From Whitmania pigra (lineage: Eukaryota; Annelida; Clitellata; Hirudinida; Haemopidae), in NCBI GenBank assembly GCA_021613335.1, contig JAJTWR010000070.1, positions 124,001-188,000 of the forward strand: a DNA stretch of 64,000 nt, in the 5' to 3' direction. The translations under genes were made by a program, and so were the position numbers. The number at the start of each line of letters is the position of its first letter. Within the stretch, counting starts at the first letter, position 1. The notes below the pieces were generated by a model that was given only the letters and a program-made list of their open reading frames with translations, made no database searches and was not told where the DNA came from. This document shows, piece by piece, positions 8,375 through 17,827 of this stretch.

Positions 8375-8403
8375 ACGGGTTTTTACCCCCGCAATAAACC
8401 CGT
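8375..8403 (+). terminator. Hairpin terminator after the omega-amidase gene
   Basis: ACGGGTTT (8375-8382) and AAACCCGT (8396-8403) form a perfect 8-bp stem around a 13-base loop, followed by an AT-rich TTAAATTTT tail. Confidence 0.65.
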
Positions 8404-8587
8404 TTAAATTTTATTCAAAATTTGGTCTAACAAGAACTCAAAAACCTTTGCTAGGTTTTCTGAAGTTTTCCGGTTATGAGAAAGACTTTTTCTGGAACTA
8501 CACGCCGCTATAAGCCTGTTTTCAGCCAATAAAATAGGGCGTCAAAAAATATCACAAAGATGATGTTTCCGCTTGCGGCTTGTTTCT

Positions 8588-8737
8588 CTATAGTATTTTT
8601 CCATATTTTGCAATTGGAGATCAATAGTTTATGTAGTTTCATTAGTTTTTTATAGAAAATCAGACCAATGATTTTTACGCCTGTTTTAGGGGCTTCTTTT
8701 ATAAAACTCAACAATTTATTTTAAACAGTTTCTTTGA
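8588..8737 (+). repeat. Interspersed repeat R1, copy a
   Basis: About 150 bases that recur, with roughly three-quarters identity by eye, at 63265-63417. The core (AATGATTTTTACGC, then CTTTTATAAAA, then TTTTAAACAGTT) also occurs inverted at 30934-31000 and 34612-34697. No reading frame or clear terminal inverted repeat is shared. It lies in the spacer between convergent genes. Confidence 0.7.
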
Positions 8738-8799
8738 TGCGAAAAACAAATTCCATTTTGTTTTTCTTACTGCATTACCTGCTGGGCAACTTGCATAAA

Positions 8800-10134
8800 T
8801 CAAACAATTTCTCTGTTTATATCCCAATTTTCCAGATAATCTGCAACGCGGCAAACAAACATTCCGCCTAAGGCTCCGTTTATCACCCTGTGATCGTAGG
8901 AAAGAGATAAAAACATTTGATGCCTGACGGCTATCACATCGCCGTACTCCGTTTCTAAAACGGCAGGTTTCTTTTTAATAACGCCGACCGCTAAAATGGC
9001 CGCTTGCGGTTGGTTGATAATTGGCGTACCCATTATATTTTTAAATGAACCTATATTGGTTAAGGTAAAAGTTCCGTTTTGTGTTTCATCCGGATTTAAT
9101 TTGGCGTTTCTTGCCCGATTAGCCAAATCATTTACCGTCTTGGTTAAACCTATTAAACTTAACTGATCGGCATTTTTAATAACAGGAACAATAAGATTTC
9201 CGTTAGGGAGCGCTGTTGCCATGCCAATGTTGATGTCGCGTTTTTTAATAATTTGAGATCCTTTAACCGAAATATTGATCATTGGAAAATCTCTGATGGC
9301 TTTGGTAATTGCTTCGATAAAAATGGAGGTAAACGTAATTTTCTCTTTTTCGCGTTGTTCAAAAGATTTTTTGATTTTGTTTCGCCAAAAAACCAAATTG
9401 GTTACATCGGCTTCCACAAAAGAAGTAACGTGTGGCGAGGTTTGCTTACTCATTACCATATGTTCGGCAATAAGCTTGCCCATTCTGTCCATTTCTATTA
9501 TCTCTTCGTTATTGCTAGCATTAAACGTAGTTGTATGCCGTTTGGGCTTTTGACAGGCTTGTTCAGCAGTTTCTTGCGTTAAGTTTATTGATGCTGTATG
9601 TTGGTTTGGCCTGCTTTGAATATAATTTAATAAATCGTCTTTTGTTACTCTTCCATCAAGCCCGCTACCATTTAAAGAATCCAACTCGCTAAGGGAAACG
9701 TTTTCTTGGGCGGCAATACTTTTAACCAAAGGCGAATAAAAATGATCTGACGATTTTTTTTCTTCGGTTTTGCTTTCTTCTTTTCCCATTAAAACGGCAT
9801 GTTGGGGTATTTCGGTTAAATGATTGGGAGTTGCGACCGATTTAAAAGCTGAAATCGGTTCTTGGTTTTCAGATAGAATAGCAGAAACTTCGTTTTCAAG
9901 TTCAATAATGGCAATTGCCGAACCCACCTGCGTTACTTCGTTTTCTGAAACCAATTGCTTTATCAATTTTCCTTCTACCGGAGATGGTATCTCAGAGTCA
10001 ATCTTATCTGTTGCTATTTCTAAAATCGCGTCGTCAAGTTTAATTATTTCCCCGGGTTGCTTAAGCCATTTAATAATAGTGGCTTCGGCAATGCTTTCGC
10101 CCATTTTTGGTAATAATAATTCATATTTTGTCAT
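8800..10134 (-). CDS. 2-oxo acid dehydrogenase E2 component (dihydrolipoamide acyltransferase)
   Basis: Acyl-transferring core of a pyruvate, 2-oxoglutarate or branched-chain 2-oxo acid dehydrogenase. The 444 residues show a single N-terminal lipoyl domain with the lipoylated Lys44 in EIATDKIDSE. A charged linker, a peripheral subunit-binding domain (about residues 130-170, YSPLVKSIAAQE to GRVTKDDLLNYI) and the catalytic domain follow. The catalytic domain ends in the motif LSYDHRVINGALGG (DHRxxxG, with the catalytic His). Which 2-oxo acid it serves cannot be read from the sequence, and no E1 or E3 gene is adjacent. It lies 43 bases downstream of cinA on the same strand and is probably the last gene of the lptD-cinA-E2 unit. 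Confidence 0.9.
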   Translation of the reverse strand: MTKYELLLPKMGESIAEATIIKWLKQPGEIIKLDDAILEIATDKIDSEIPSPVEGKLIKQLVSENEVTQVGSAIAIIELENEVSAILSENQEPISAFKSVATPNHLTEIPQHAVLMGKEESKTEEKKSSDHFYSPLVKSIAAQENVSLSELDSLNGSGLDGRVTKDDLLNYIQSRPNQHTASINLTQETAEQACQKPKRHTTTFNASNNEEIIEMDRMGKLIAEHMVMSKQTSPHVTSFVEADVTNLVFWRNKIKKSFEQREKEKITFTSIFIEAITKAIRDFPMINISVKGSQIIKKRDINIGMATALPNGNLIVPVIKNADQLSLIGLTKTVNDLANRARNAKLNPDETQNGTFTLTNIGSFKNIMGTPIINQPQAAILAVGVIKKKPAVLETEYGDVIAVRHQMFLSLSYDHRVINGALGGMFVCRVADYLENWDINREIV

Positions 10135-10177
10135 AAAATTCGGTTAGTAGTTTTGGTAAAAGTAAGTTTTTTAAGAA

Positions 10178-11431
10178 TTATTTCAAATCTTGTCTTAAGG
10201 CATTAAACAGCAACATTAGGGCTAAACTGGCCGAACGTTCTATATTTTGCATTCTTTTGCCGTTAAAATTAAGGCATTTAGCTTTTGCTTGTTTGTTATT
10301 TTTATTTGCAATGGCAATATAAACGGTACCTACCGGTTTCTCTTTTGTTGCCCCGGAGGGGCCGGCAATACCGCTTACGGCTATGCTGTAATCTGTTTCA
10401 AAATATTTTATAGCGCCCAAGGCCATTTCTTTTACCGTTTCTTCGCTTACTGCGCCATGAGTTTGTAAAGTATTTTCGCTAACGCCTAAAATATTTTTTT
10501 TTAATGAATTGGCGTAGGCTACCGCTCCGCCCTTAAATACGGCGCTGCTGCCCGCATGCTGGGTAATTAAATGTGAAATGTAACCGCCTGTACAGCTTTC
10601 GGCGGCAGATAAGGTAAATCCGGCCTGCTTCATTTTTTGCAAAACGGCCAATTCTAAAGGGATATCTTCATCAGTCACAAAAAAATTGCGCACCCTTTCG
10701 ATAATTAAAGATGCAAAATGATTTACTTCTTTAGCAAGACTTCCTTCATCGCTGCCCTTAGCGCTTAACCTTAACCTTACCTGGCCTAATTTTGGTAAAT
10801 AAGCTAATTTAACGTGTGAAGGCAGGTTATCTTCTATATCTGCAATTTGCTGAGCCAAAAACGACTCGCCTTGCCCCGCCGTTAAAATTACTTTATGAAT
10901 AATATGCGGAAGTTTAAACCGTTTTTTTAATCTTGGAATGATTTCATCTTTCATCAGATACATCATTTCAAAAGGAACTCCCGGCAATGAAACAAATACT
11001 TTTCCATTAACATCAAACCACATACCCGGCGCTGTTCCGTTTTTGTTTTGAATAACGGCGCATCCAAAAGGTATTTCTGCCTGACGGATGTTCGCGTCAA
11101 TCATGGGGCGGTTTAACTTGGCAAAAATGTTTTGCACGTTTGCCAGCGCCTCGGCATTTTGTTTTAAAGGCATGTTGAAATAGGTTGATAAAGTTATCTT
11201 TGTAATGTCATCTTTGGTGGGGCCAAGTCCGCCTGTCATTAAAATAATATCTGCTCGCTGCTTGGCCAAATTCAAAGCTTCCGTTATATGGTCGGCATTA
11301 TCAGAAATTGATGAAATCTGTTTTACGCTAATGCCTATTTTGTTTAACTCTTTTCCTATCCAGGCAGAATTGCTGTCTGTAATTTGCCCGATAAGAATTT
11401 CATCGCCAATGGTTATTATTTCAGCTAACAT
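10178..11431 (-). CDS. cinA: CinA family nicotinamide-nucleotide amidohydrolase
   Basis: A 417-residue two-domain CinA. The N-terminal half is the MoCF/COG1058 domain (EIITIGDEILIGQITDSNSA, MTGGLGPTKDDIT, SLPGVPFEM), associated with ADP-ribose pyrophosphatase activity. The C-terminal half is the PncC-type NMN deamidase domain (AAESCTGGYISHLIT, VSGIAGPSG, PVGTVYIA). In bacteria the protein salvages NMN in pyridine-nucleotide recycling. The ATG sits one base beyond the lptD stop codon, so the two are almost certainly translated from one message, as often seen in Bacteroidota. Confidence 0.95.
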   Translation of the reverse strand: MLAEIITIGDEILIGQITDSNSAWIGKELNKIGISVKQISSISDNADHITEALNLAKQRADIILMTGGLGPTKDDITKITLSTYFNMPLKQNAEALANVQNIFAKLNRPMIDANIRQAEIPFGCAVIQNKNGTAPGMWFDVNGKVFVSLPGVPFEMMYLMKDEIIPRLKKRFKLPHIIHKVILTAGQGESFLAQQIADIEDNLPSHVKLAYLPKLGQVRLRLSAKGSDEGSLAKEVNHFASLIIERVRNFFVTDEDIPLELAVLQKMKQAGFTLSAAESCTGGYISHLITQHAGSSAVFKGGAVAYANSLKKNILGVSENTLQTHGAVSEETVKEMALGAIKYFETDYSIAVSGIAGPSGATKEKPVGTVYIAIANKNNKQAKAKCLNFNGKRMQNIERSASLALMLLFNALRQDLK

Positions 11432-11432
11432 A

Positions 11433-14159
11433 TTAATATCTTGTATAGTATTGTTTGCGTTTGCTTAACTTTAAATCTTGTAAAATGGGCGCTTTTACCC
11501 GAATGTCTACAGAATAACTTTGATATAAACCCAACGGAATCCAACTTGCGCTTAAATCCCAACAATGCAAATCTCTGTAAATAGTGAAAGAAGTATAAGA
11601 AAGATTTTTTGCAAGAAAATCGTAGCCTGAATTAAATTGGATTTTCCACTTAGGCGTTAAGTTAAAATCACCATTAAAATTTAAGGTGTTGGCAATATTT
11701 CTGCTCGCTTTGCTAGCCAACAGGTTTGAATAGTTGAAACTGTATGAGAAAGCAAAATTCCAAGGAATGTTGAAATCTACAAAAGCATTTGGATCGCGGC
11801 TGATGGCATTAAGCTGCTCAATTTGTTCTTGGCTACGAGCCGGCGCACCCGTATTTTGTTGATTTAATTTGTTGATTTTATCGTTTCTGTTTTGAGCGTC
11901 TTGCGAATTAAAATTATAACCGAATGAAAAAGTAAAGTTGGTTAAACGGGGCAGTTTCCCATCAAGCCATACATAACGGTTAATCTCTTGCCTGTTTATA
12001 ACGATAGTTGGGTTATTCTCTGTTCCGATAGTTTGAATAACGTCTTGCACCACATAAGGGCTAAAAGTTCCGCTAAAATTGATGCCTATTTTACCATCGG
12101 AGCTAAGTTGTGAACGGCCGCTGAAATTAATGGGCGCTAATTTTTTATTATCATAAGCAAAAAAGTTGTATGATGAAGAGAATGATAAGCCTTGTAAGAC
12201 GGCTATTTTTTTATCGTTTGTACTTGCGGTATCTTTATTATCGGATTTTAATTTCAATTCTACGGTATTGTCAATAGAAAAATTAACGGCTCCTTGTCGC
12301 CCTATAGACGGCCCTCCGTATATCCCGTTTTCAAATATGGAATAACGCGCTATCTTTCCTTGATAATCTGTTTGATATTGTCCCGGGATAGGGGCGCCTT
12401 TGCCAAATTTATCATCATTGGTATAATATTGTATATCTCGGTAATAATTAAAGCAGCCGGAAGAAAAATCAGGTTTATAAGAAAAGCTGATATTGGGCGT
12501 TATTATGTGGCTTATACCCTTAATATTACCTAAGCGATTAAAATATTTTCGTCCGTAAAGTTTGGTAGATACCCCTATGCTCAGATCATATTCTCCGGCT
12601 CGTTTAAAACCATATACGGTATCTTGCACAACGATAGCAGCCCCTGAGGCCTGTTTGTAGGCTCTTTTATTAATTGTTTGCAAATACCATTTTTCGGCAT
12701 ATCTTGCGCTTGCATTAAAATTTAAATATTTAAAAAGATTAAATGGTAAACTAACGGGTATAAGATGCTGCATTCCGTTTTTGAAACGCTTTAAACTTCC
12801 GGGAGCAAAAAGCAAGTCTTCGGTGGTGTTTATCTGATTGCTTGTTTGTAAACTGTAACCTATGTTCAGTTTTTCATACCAGAGCTGCTCGCCAATTTTA
12901 TTATCAAACGGGTTTAGCGAGGTCATATTTAAATTGATTTGCGGTAAAGTTAAATTAATGCTTTTGGAGCGTGTTTCTTGGCTGTGCGATAAGGCGGCCG
13001 TAAAATTAAATAAACCATCGCCAAATACTTTCCCGTAGGCAATACTGGAGCTCATGGTATTTTGGGCAATACGATTAATATCATAAGAACCGTTGCTCGG
13101 ATTAACTGTTAGGTGATTGCTCGAGCCTGCATCCACCGAAGCGCTAAAGGTGGTGCCTGGTCTGGCATTTGTATTTTGGGTATGAATCCATCTGACATTA
13201 AAAGTTTTTTGGGGTTTATATTCCGGGGTGCCTTCCAAACCATTTCTGTTGCTGGAGTAAGCAAGGTTAAAATTGCCGTCATATTTGTAACGTTTGGTGT
13301 AGTTTGTCAGCAAATTAAAATTGTATGAACCGTTGGTATATATGTCGCCGGTAAGTTTGGAGTCCCAATAATCATTTAAGGCGAGGTAATATCCGCCTCT
13401 GGTTAAGAAAAACCCACGAACAGCGTCTTCTCCGGGCGTGGGCATAATAAATCCGGAAGCTTTCTTGTTGGGCTTAGGAAAAAAAGCAAAAGGCAGCGCT
13501 AAAGGCAATGGAATACCTTCAAATTCCATATATACCGGACCGGTAATAAAATGTTTTTCAGTTACTATACCTTTGGTAATATGTATGCCAAAATGAGGTT
13601 CCCGTAAATTACAAGTACTATATGTTTGTCCTTTGGTATGAATTTCGTGGTCAGGTTGCATTTTTGTTTTTCCGCCTGAGAAATAACCTCCTTCCTGTTC
13701 GCTGAAAACCTGGTAAACCATCCCTTTGCCCGTTTGGGTATTGTAGGTTAAAGAATCGGCGACAGAGGTTCCTTCTTTTTCTATTTTAAAAATGGGTCTG
13801 CCAAAGTATTTTCCTTTGTCGTTGTTTGCCCCCCGAGCAAAAATGGTATTGCTTTTAGAATCAAATTTTATATATTGCGCATCAAGCTGAAAGCCGCCAT
13901 ATATAACCCGGGCGTTGCCGTAGAGATATATCACTTTGTTAATCCGATCGGTAAATGAAGAATCCGACACGTATTCAATTTTAAAATCTAAGCTGCTTTT
14001 GCTCATTGGCTTTATTTTTTTGCCGGTATCAGATTTTAGGGTATCGCGTTGTTTTATTTGTTGAAAATTTAAATTTTTGAACGCCAAAACTTCATTCCCC
14101 GTAATTGATACCGTTAATAAAACAAAAAATAAAAGAAGTAAACGTAGTAAAAGTTTCAA
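11433..14159 (-). CDS. lptD: LPS-assembly outer-membrane protein LptD (Bacteroidota type)
   Basis: A 908-residue outer-membrane protein that inserts LPS into the outer leaflet, working with LptE and the Lpt bridge. A hydrophobic signal peptide (LLLRLLLLFFVLLTVSI) is followed by an OstA/LptA-like jellyroll region (about residues 55-230; YLYGNARVIYGGFQLDA, FARGANNDKG). A large beta-barrel rich in alternating aromatic strands follows (FNLAYSSNRNG, FSFSYKPDF, WIPLGLYQSY). The only plausible start is TTG 14157-14159: upstream in frame is a stop and there is no ATG before the signal peptide. It is divergent from the first amidase across 59 bases and nearly abuts cinA downstream. Confidence 0.9.
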   Translation of the reverse strand: MKLLLRLLLLFFVLLTVSITGNEVLAFKNLNFQQIKQRDTLKSDTGKKIKPMSKSSLDFKIEYVSDSSFTDRINKVIYLYGNARVIYGGFQLDAQYIKFDSKSNTIFARGANNDKGKYFGRPIFKIEKEGTSVADSLTYNTQTGKGMVYQVFSEQEGGYFSGGKTKMQPDHEIHTKGQTYSTCNLREPHFGIHITKGIVTEKHFITGPVYMEFEGIPLPLALPFAFFPKPNKKASGFIMPTPGEDAVRGFFLTRGGYYLALNDYWDSKLTGDIYTNGSYNFNLLTNYTKRYKYDGNFNLAYSSNRNGLEGTPEYKPQKTFNVRWIHTQNTNARPGTTFSASVDAGSSNHLTVNPSNGSYDINRIAQNTMSSSIAYGKVFGDGLFNFTAALSHSQETRSKSINLTLPQINLNMTSLNPFDNKIGEQLWYEKLNIGYSLQTSNQINTTEDLLFAPGSLKRFKNGMQHLIPVSLPFNLFKYLNFNASARYAEKWYLQTINKRAYKQASGAAIVVQDTVYGFKRAGEYDLSIGVSTKLYGRKYFNRLGNIKGISHIITPNISFSYKPDFSSGCFNYYRDIQYYTNDDKFGKGAPIPGQYQTDYQGKIARYSIFENGIYGGPSIGRQGAVNFSIDNTVELKLKSDNKDTASTNDKKIAVLQGLSFSSSYNFFAYDNKKLAPINFSGRSQLSSDGKIGINFSGTFSPYVVQDVIQTIGTENNPTIVINRQEINRYVWLDGKLPRLTNFTFSFGYNFNSQDAQNRNDKINKLNQQNTGAPARSQEQIEQLNAISRDPNAFVDFNIPWNFAFSYSFNYSNLLASKASRNIANTLNFNGDFNLTPKWKIQFNSGYDFLAKNLSYTSFTIYRDLHCWDLSASWIPLGLYQSYSVDIRVKAPILQDLKLSKRKQYYTRY

Positions 14160-14218
14160 ATTTATATTTGAATGTTATTTTTGCAAAAAATGTTTAATTA
14201 TCAAAACGTTCAAAATTA

Positions 14219-15097
14219 ATGAAAAATATACCATTGCTCAGCTCAAAACATATTTTCCATTTAATTGTCTGTTTTTCAATTATTGTTGGCATTGATAGTC
14301 AATTATTTGCGCAATCTTATAAAATTAAAACCATTGTCATTGATGCCGGACACGGAGGAAAAGACGGGTCAACGCGCGGTATTTTTTCAAAAGAAAAAGA
14401 CGTAACTTTAAAAACGGCTTTGAACTTAGGTAAACTCATTAACGAAAAAATGCCCGAAGTGAAAGTTGTTTATACTCGCGATAATGATACGTTTGTACCT
14501 CTTTATGAACGCATTGGTTTGGCCAACAAAGTTAGCGCCGATCTTTTTATTTCTATCCATTGCAATGATATGCCAAGTTACCCTAAACGTGTTATTACTC
14601 GATATAAGAAAGGTAAAAAGGGTAAAAAAACGCCCATATACAGTACAATTTATCTAAAAAACACCTCTACCCAAGGAACTGAAACCTTTGTATCAGGCAG
14701 TGGACGCATTAACGAACAGGATGTTGCCATTATAAGAGAAAACTCGGCGATGTTTCTTGAAGAAAATTATCAGGAAAATTATCAAGGATTTAATCGAGAC
14801 GACCCTGAAAGCGCTATTATTTTATCATATATGAAGAATGCTTATAGAACACAAAGCTTGAAATTGGCCAAATTAGTGCAAGAGGAGTATGTAAAAGTCG
14901 GTCGTATTAACCGAGGAGTGCAAGAAAAAAGTTTAGCGGTGTTGGCTAGAGCCGGCATGCCCGCTATACTTACAGAAATAGGATTTATTAGCAACCCGCA
15001 AGAAGAGATATACATAAACTCTCCTGAAGGGCAAGCCGAAATTACCAACTGTCTTTTAAATGCTATAAAGGCGTATAAACAAAGTTTAGAAATTTAA
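14219..15097 (+). CDS. N-acetylmuramoyl-L-alanine amidase (Amidase_3), first of a tandem pair
   Basis: A zinc amidase that cuts the amide bond between MurNAc and the stem peptide; predicted to be exported. The 292 residues begin with a signal peptide (to about residue 31, ending SQLFAQ). The Amidase_3 domain follows: VIDAGHGGKDG (zinc His45), a GTETFV glutamate, FISIHCND (second zinc His) and LTEIGFISN with the catalytic Glu. An insert rich in lysine (about residues 122-140, KKGKKGKK) distinguishes it from the paralogue directly downstream. Divergent from lptD. It probably acts in cell separation or wall turnover. Confidence 0.92.
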   Translation: MKNIPLLSSKHIFHLIVCFSIIVGIDSQLFAQSYKIKTIVIDAGHGGKDGSTRGIFSKEKDVTLKTALNLGKLINEKMPEVKVVYTRDNDTFVPLYERIGLANKVSADLFISIHCNDMPSYPKRVITRYKKGKKGKKTPIYSTIYLKNTSTQGTETFVSGSGRINEQDVAIIRENSAMFLEENYQENYQGFNRDDPESAIILSYMKNAYRTQSLKLAKLVQEEYVKVGRINRGVQEKSLAVLARAGMPAILTEIGFISNPQEEIYINSPEGQAEITNCLLNAIKAYKQSLEI

Positions 15098-15137
15098 TTT
15101 TTATAATAAATTGTAAATTCGGACAGAAAATAATTAA

Positions 15138-15908
15138 ATGAATCTAAAAAAAAGCATTGTTCTTTTATTGTTTATCGTTCTTTGTTTATTTCAATTTGCT
15201 CATGCTCAAGGTTATAAAATTAAAACCATTGTTATTGATGCCGGGCATGGCGGCGTTAAAACCGGCGCTGTGGGTAAATTTTCTTTAGAAAAAGAGGTTG
15301 CGTTAAAAGTTGCCCTAAAACTTGGCGTAGCGCTTCAAAAAGAATTTCCTACAATTAAAATTATACAAACTCGTAAAACCGATGTAGATATTGACTGGTA
15401 TCGCAGGGCGGATATTGCCAATGCAGCCAAAGCAGATCTTTTTATATCCATACATTGTAACGCTATGTCAAAGGGAAACAATTATACCCAAGGTGCCGAA
15501 ACCTTTGTTGGCGCATATCGGAGAATTAATGAAATGGATGCCGGTTTGCGCGAAAACGAGGATATTATAAAAGATAAAAATTATAAAAAGAAAAATTTTA
15601 ATATCGAAGATCCCGAAGAAACCATATTACTTGGGTTGTATAAACAGTTGTATCGCGCAAAAAGTATTGCTTTAGCGAAATTAATACAAAAAAATTATTC
15701 AGAAGTAAACAAAAGAGTTAATCGCGGCGTTAAAGAACAAGGTTTATTAATTTTACAAAGAGTTGCAATGCCGTCAGTACTCACCGAAATCGGTTTTATA
15801 TCAACTCCTTCGGAAGAAGAATACATCAATTCTGAAAGCGGGCAGCAAGAAATAGTAGCTGCCATTGTAAATGCCATAAAACAATACAAACTAGAGATAG
15901 AAAATTAA
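15138..15908 (+). CDS. N-acetylmuramoyl-L-alanine amidase (Amidase_3), second of a tandem pair
   Basis: A 256-residue paralogue of the preceding gene. It has a signal peptide ending FAHAQ and the same catalytic set: VIDAGHGGVK, GAETFVG, FISIHCN and LTEIGFIST. The lysine-rich insert of the first copy is absent. The two share the block YKIKTIVIDAGHGG right after signal cleavage, so they arose by tandem duplication, but they are well diverged. It begins 40 bases after the first amidase and 14 bases before the MCE gene, suggesting one transcript of amidase-amidase-MCE. Confidence 0.92.
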   Translation: MNLKKSIVLLLFIVLCLFQFAHAQGYKIKTIVIDAGHGGVKTGAVGKFSLEKEVALKVALKLGVALQKEFPTIKIIQTRKTDVDIDWYRRADIANAAKADLFISIHCNAMSKGNNYTQGAETFVGAYRRINEMDAGLRENEDIIKDKNYKKKNFNIEDPEETILLGLYKQLYRAKSIALAKLIQKNYSEVNKRVNRGVKEQGLLILQRVAMPSVLTEIGFISTPSEEEYINSESGQQEIVAAIVNAIKQYKLEIEN

Positions 15909-15922
15909 TAAAATTTCATAAG

Positions 15923-16873
15923 GTGAAAATAAAAAACGAAACAAAGGTAGGCATATTGGCAACCCTTGCCATTACATTACTTATTATTGGATATAATTTT
16001 TTGAAGGGAAATCCTATTTTTTCTAAGGCAACCATATTTTACGCAAAGTACGACCATGTAGACGGCTTAACGGTTTCTAAGCCGGTTTTAATCAATGGAT
16101 TTCAGATTGGGCGCGTAGATCAGCTTACGCTGGAACCTCAGGGGTATATACTTGCCCGCTTAAAAATAAATGGCAAATATGAAATTCCAAAAAATACCAT
16201 TGCAAGGCTGGAAAGTACTGATTTGCTCGGTTCTAAAGCCATTGTTCTTGATTTAGGCAACGATCGCGTATATGCGGAAGAAGGAGATACCCTGAATGCA
16301 AATGTTGCCAAAAGACTGATAGAAACGGTAGAGCCTGTTCAGAAAAAGGTCGAACAGCTTATCAATAAAATAGACACGATTTTAACGAGCGTAAATACCA
16401 TCCTTAATCCTAAATTTAAGCAAAACGTTGAGAAAAGTTTTACAAGCATAGCCTCTACTTTGGGCGCTTTGGAAGCGACCTCAAAAAAAGTGGACGTTCT
16501 AGTGGGTAACGAAAGTTCAAAACTCTCTAAAATACTATCAAACGTAGAATCTATTACTGCTAATTTTAAAAATAACGAAACACAGATTAACTCTATTTTA
16601 ACTAATTTCAATAAAATAAGCGACCATTTTGCAGCCATTAATTTTAAACAAACCATAGATAAGGCAAATACTGCCATAGTCGATTTACAGGCTGTCATTA
16701 ACGATATTAAATCAGGAAAAGGTTCTTTGGGAAAGTTGCTTAATGATGAGCAGATGTATAATAATTTAAACAAAGCGTCAAAAAATTTAGATGCTTTGAT
16801 GATAGATCTCAAAGCTAATCCTAAACGTTATGTACATTTTTCAGTGTTTGGCGGCGGAAAAAAAAATAATTAA
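15923..16873 (+). CDS. MCE/MlaD-family lipid-transport protein
   Basis: A 316-residue inner-membrane anchored protein with one N-terminal transmembrane helix (LATLAITLLIIGYNFL, about residues 11-27). A single MCE domain (about 38-115: YAKYDHVDGLTVSKPVLING, GRVDQL) is followed by a long helical tail predicted to be coiled-coil. MCE proteins form hexameric tunnels that carry phospholipids between membranes with an MlaE/MlaF-type ABC transporter, none of which is encoded nearby. The start is GTG 15923; a later ATG would remove the membrane anchor. It follows the second amidase by 14 bases and converges on rnz. Confidence 0.88.
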   Translation: MKIKNETKVGILATLAITLLIIGYNFLKGNPIFSKATIFYAKYDHVDGLTVSKPVLINGFQIGRVDQLTLEPQGYILARLKINGKYEIPKNTIARLESTDLLGSKAIVLDLGNDRVYAEEGDTLNANVAKRLIETVEPVQKKVEQLINKIDTILTSVNTILNPKFKQNVEKSFTSIASTLGALEATSKKVDVLVGNESSKLSKILSNVESITANFKNNETQINSILTNFNKISDHFAAINFKQTIDKANTAIVDLQAVINDIKSGKGSLGKLLNDEQMYNNLNKASKNLDALMIDLKANPKRYVHFSVFGGGKKNN

Positions 16874-16912
16874 GACTTTTTAAAAATCAAAGGCTTGGGT
16901 TTGGGTAATTTT

Positions 16913-17824
16913 TTACAACTGAAAAGTTTCTCCTTCTAAAGCAAGTTTTGTTTTAGGAAAAATGAGTTGTGCTTCCTCCAATAAACCGCTAAGCGTTTTA
17001 TAACGAGAGGAGAAATGGCCAATTAACAGTTTTTTGGCCTTAACGGCGCTGGCTATTTCTGCGGCCTGTTTTGCGGTACTGTGATGAGTTTCTTTTGCCC
17101 GCTCCAACATACTGTGCATAAAAGTGGCTTCGTGATAAAGGGTGTCACAATTTTTTATCATATCAAAATAAGCGTTGTCTGCCAAGGTGTCTGAACAATA
17201 TGCGTAAGATCGCGAATGAGGCGGATCTAATGTGTAATCTTTGTTTTTTACTAATTTACCATCGGCCAACACCACGTCTTCGCCCTTTTTAAGAGACTGA
17301 TAAAAATAAATAGGCACTTTATCTTTTTCCAGTTTTTCAATAATTAGCTTTCGCAGGCGTTTTTTTTCGGTAAACTTAAAACCGGTACACGGAATGCGGT
17401 GATTAAGAATAATTGTTTCCACTATTACATCATAATTTTGAAAAATAACTTTTGATTGACTTGCCAAAATTTTCTCAAAAATCAACTGGTAGCGCAATTG
17501 CGTATCTGAATAATGAAATTGCAATTGCAATATTTCATCTAATCCGGCAGGGCCGAAAACATACAATGGTTTTTCTCTCCCGTTTAAATTTAAGCTTGAT
17601 AAAAGACCTATGAGGCCAAAAAAATGATCTCCGTGCAAATGACTAATAAAGATTTGATCTATTTTAGCAGCCTTGATACCAAATTTGATTAATTGTTGTT
17701 GCGTACCTTCGCCGCAATCTATCAAATAAATCTTTTCGTTACAATTAAGAACTTGAGATGATGGATTTCTGTTATAAACAGGTGTGGCTGAGCCACTGCC
17801 AAGTATGGTCACCTCAAATTTCAT
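16913..17824 (-). CDS. rnz: Ribonuclease Z
   Basis: A metallo-beta-lactamase fold tRNA 3' endonuclease of 303 residues. Visible motifs are LGSGSATP at the N-terminus, the metal-binding ISHLHGDHFFG (His62, His64, Asp66, His67), YCSDT, HEATF and the C-terminal LIGHFSSRY. It trims precursor tRNAs lacking an encoded CCA, which fits the tRNA-Lys gene in this window that encodes only CC after the discriminator. It begins three bases after the STAS gene stop and is probably co-transcribed with it and purC. Confidence 0.94.
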   Translation of the reverse strand: MKFEVTILGSGSATPVYNRNPSSQVLNCNEKIYLIDCGEGTQQQLIKFGIKAAKIDQIFISHLHGDHFFGLIGLLSSLNLNGREKPLYVFGPAGLDEILQLQFHYSDTQLRYQLIFEKILASQSKVIFQNYDVIVETIILNHRIPCTGFKFTEKKRLRKLIIEKLEKDKVPIYFYQSLKKGEDVVLADGKLVKNKDYTLDPPHSRSYAYCSDTLADNAYFDMIKNCDTLYHEATFMHSMLERAKETHHSTAKQAAEIASAVKAKKLLIGHFSSRYKTLSGLLEEAQLIFPKTKLALEGETFQL

Positions 17825-17827
17825 ACA

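Larger units (their letters stand above)
8333..8799. other. Convergent spacer holding a terminator and an R1 repeat
   Basis: The spacer between the omega-amidase gene and the convergent E2 gene holds the hairpin at 8375-8403 and repeat R1 copy a. A 68-residue frame on the minus strand (8508-8714) lies mostly inside the repeat and is not credible as a gene. Confidence 0.6.

Noticed and set aside
8508..8714. 68-residue minus-strand gene
   Set aside because: It lies mostly inside repeat R1 and is not conserved as a frame in the other copies.
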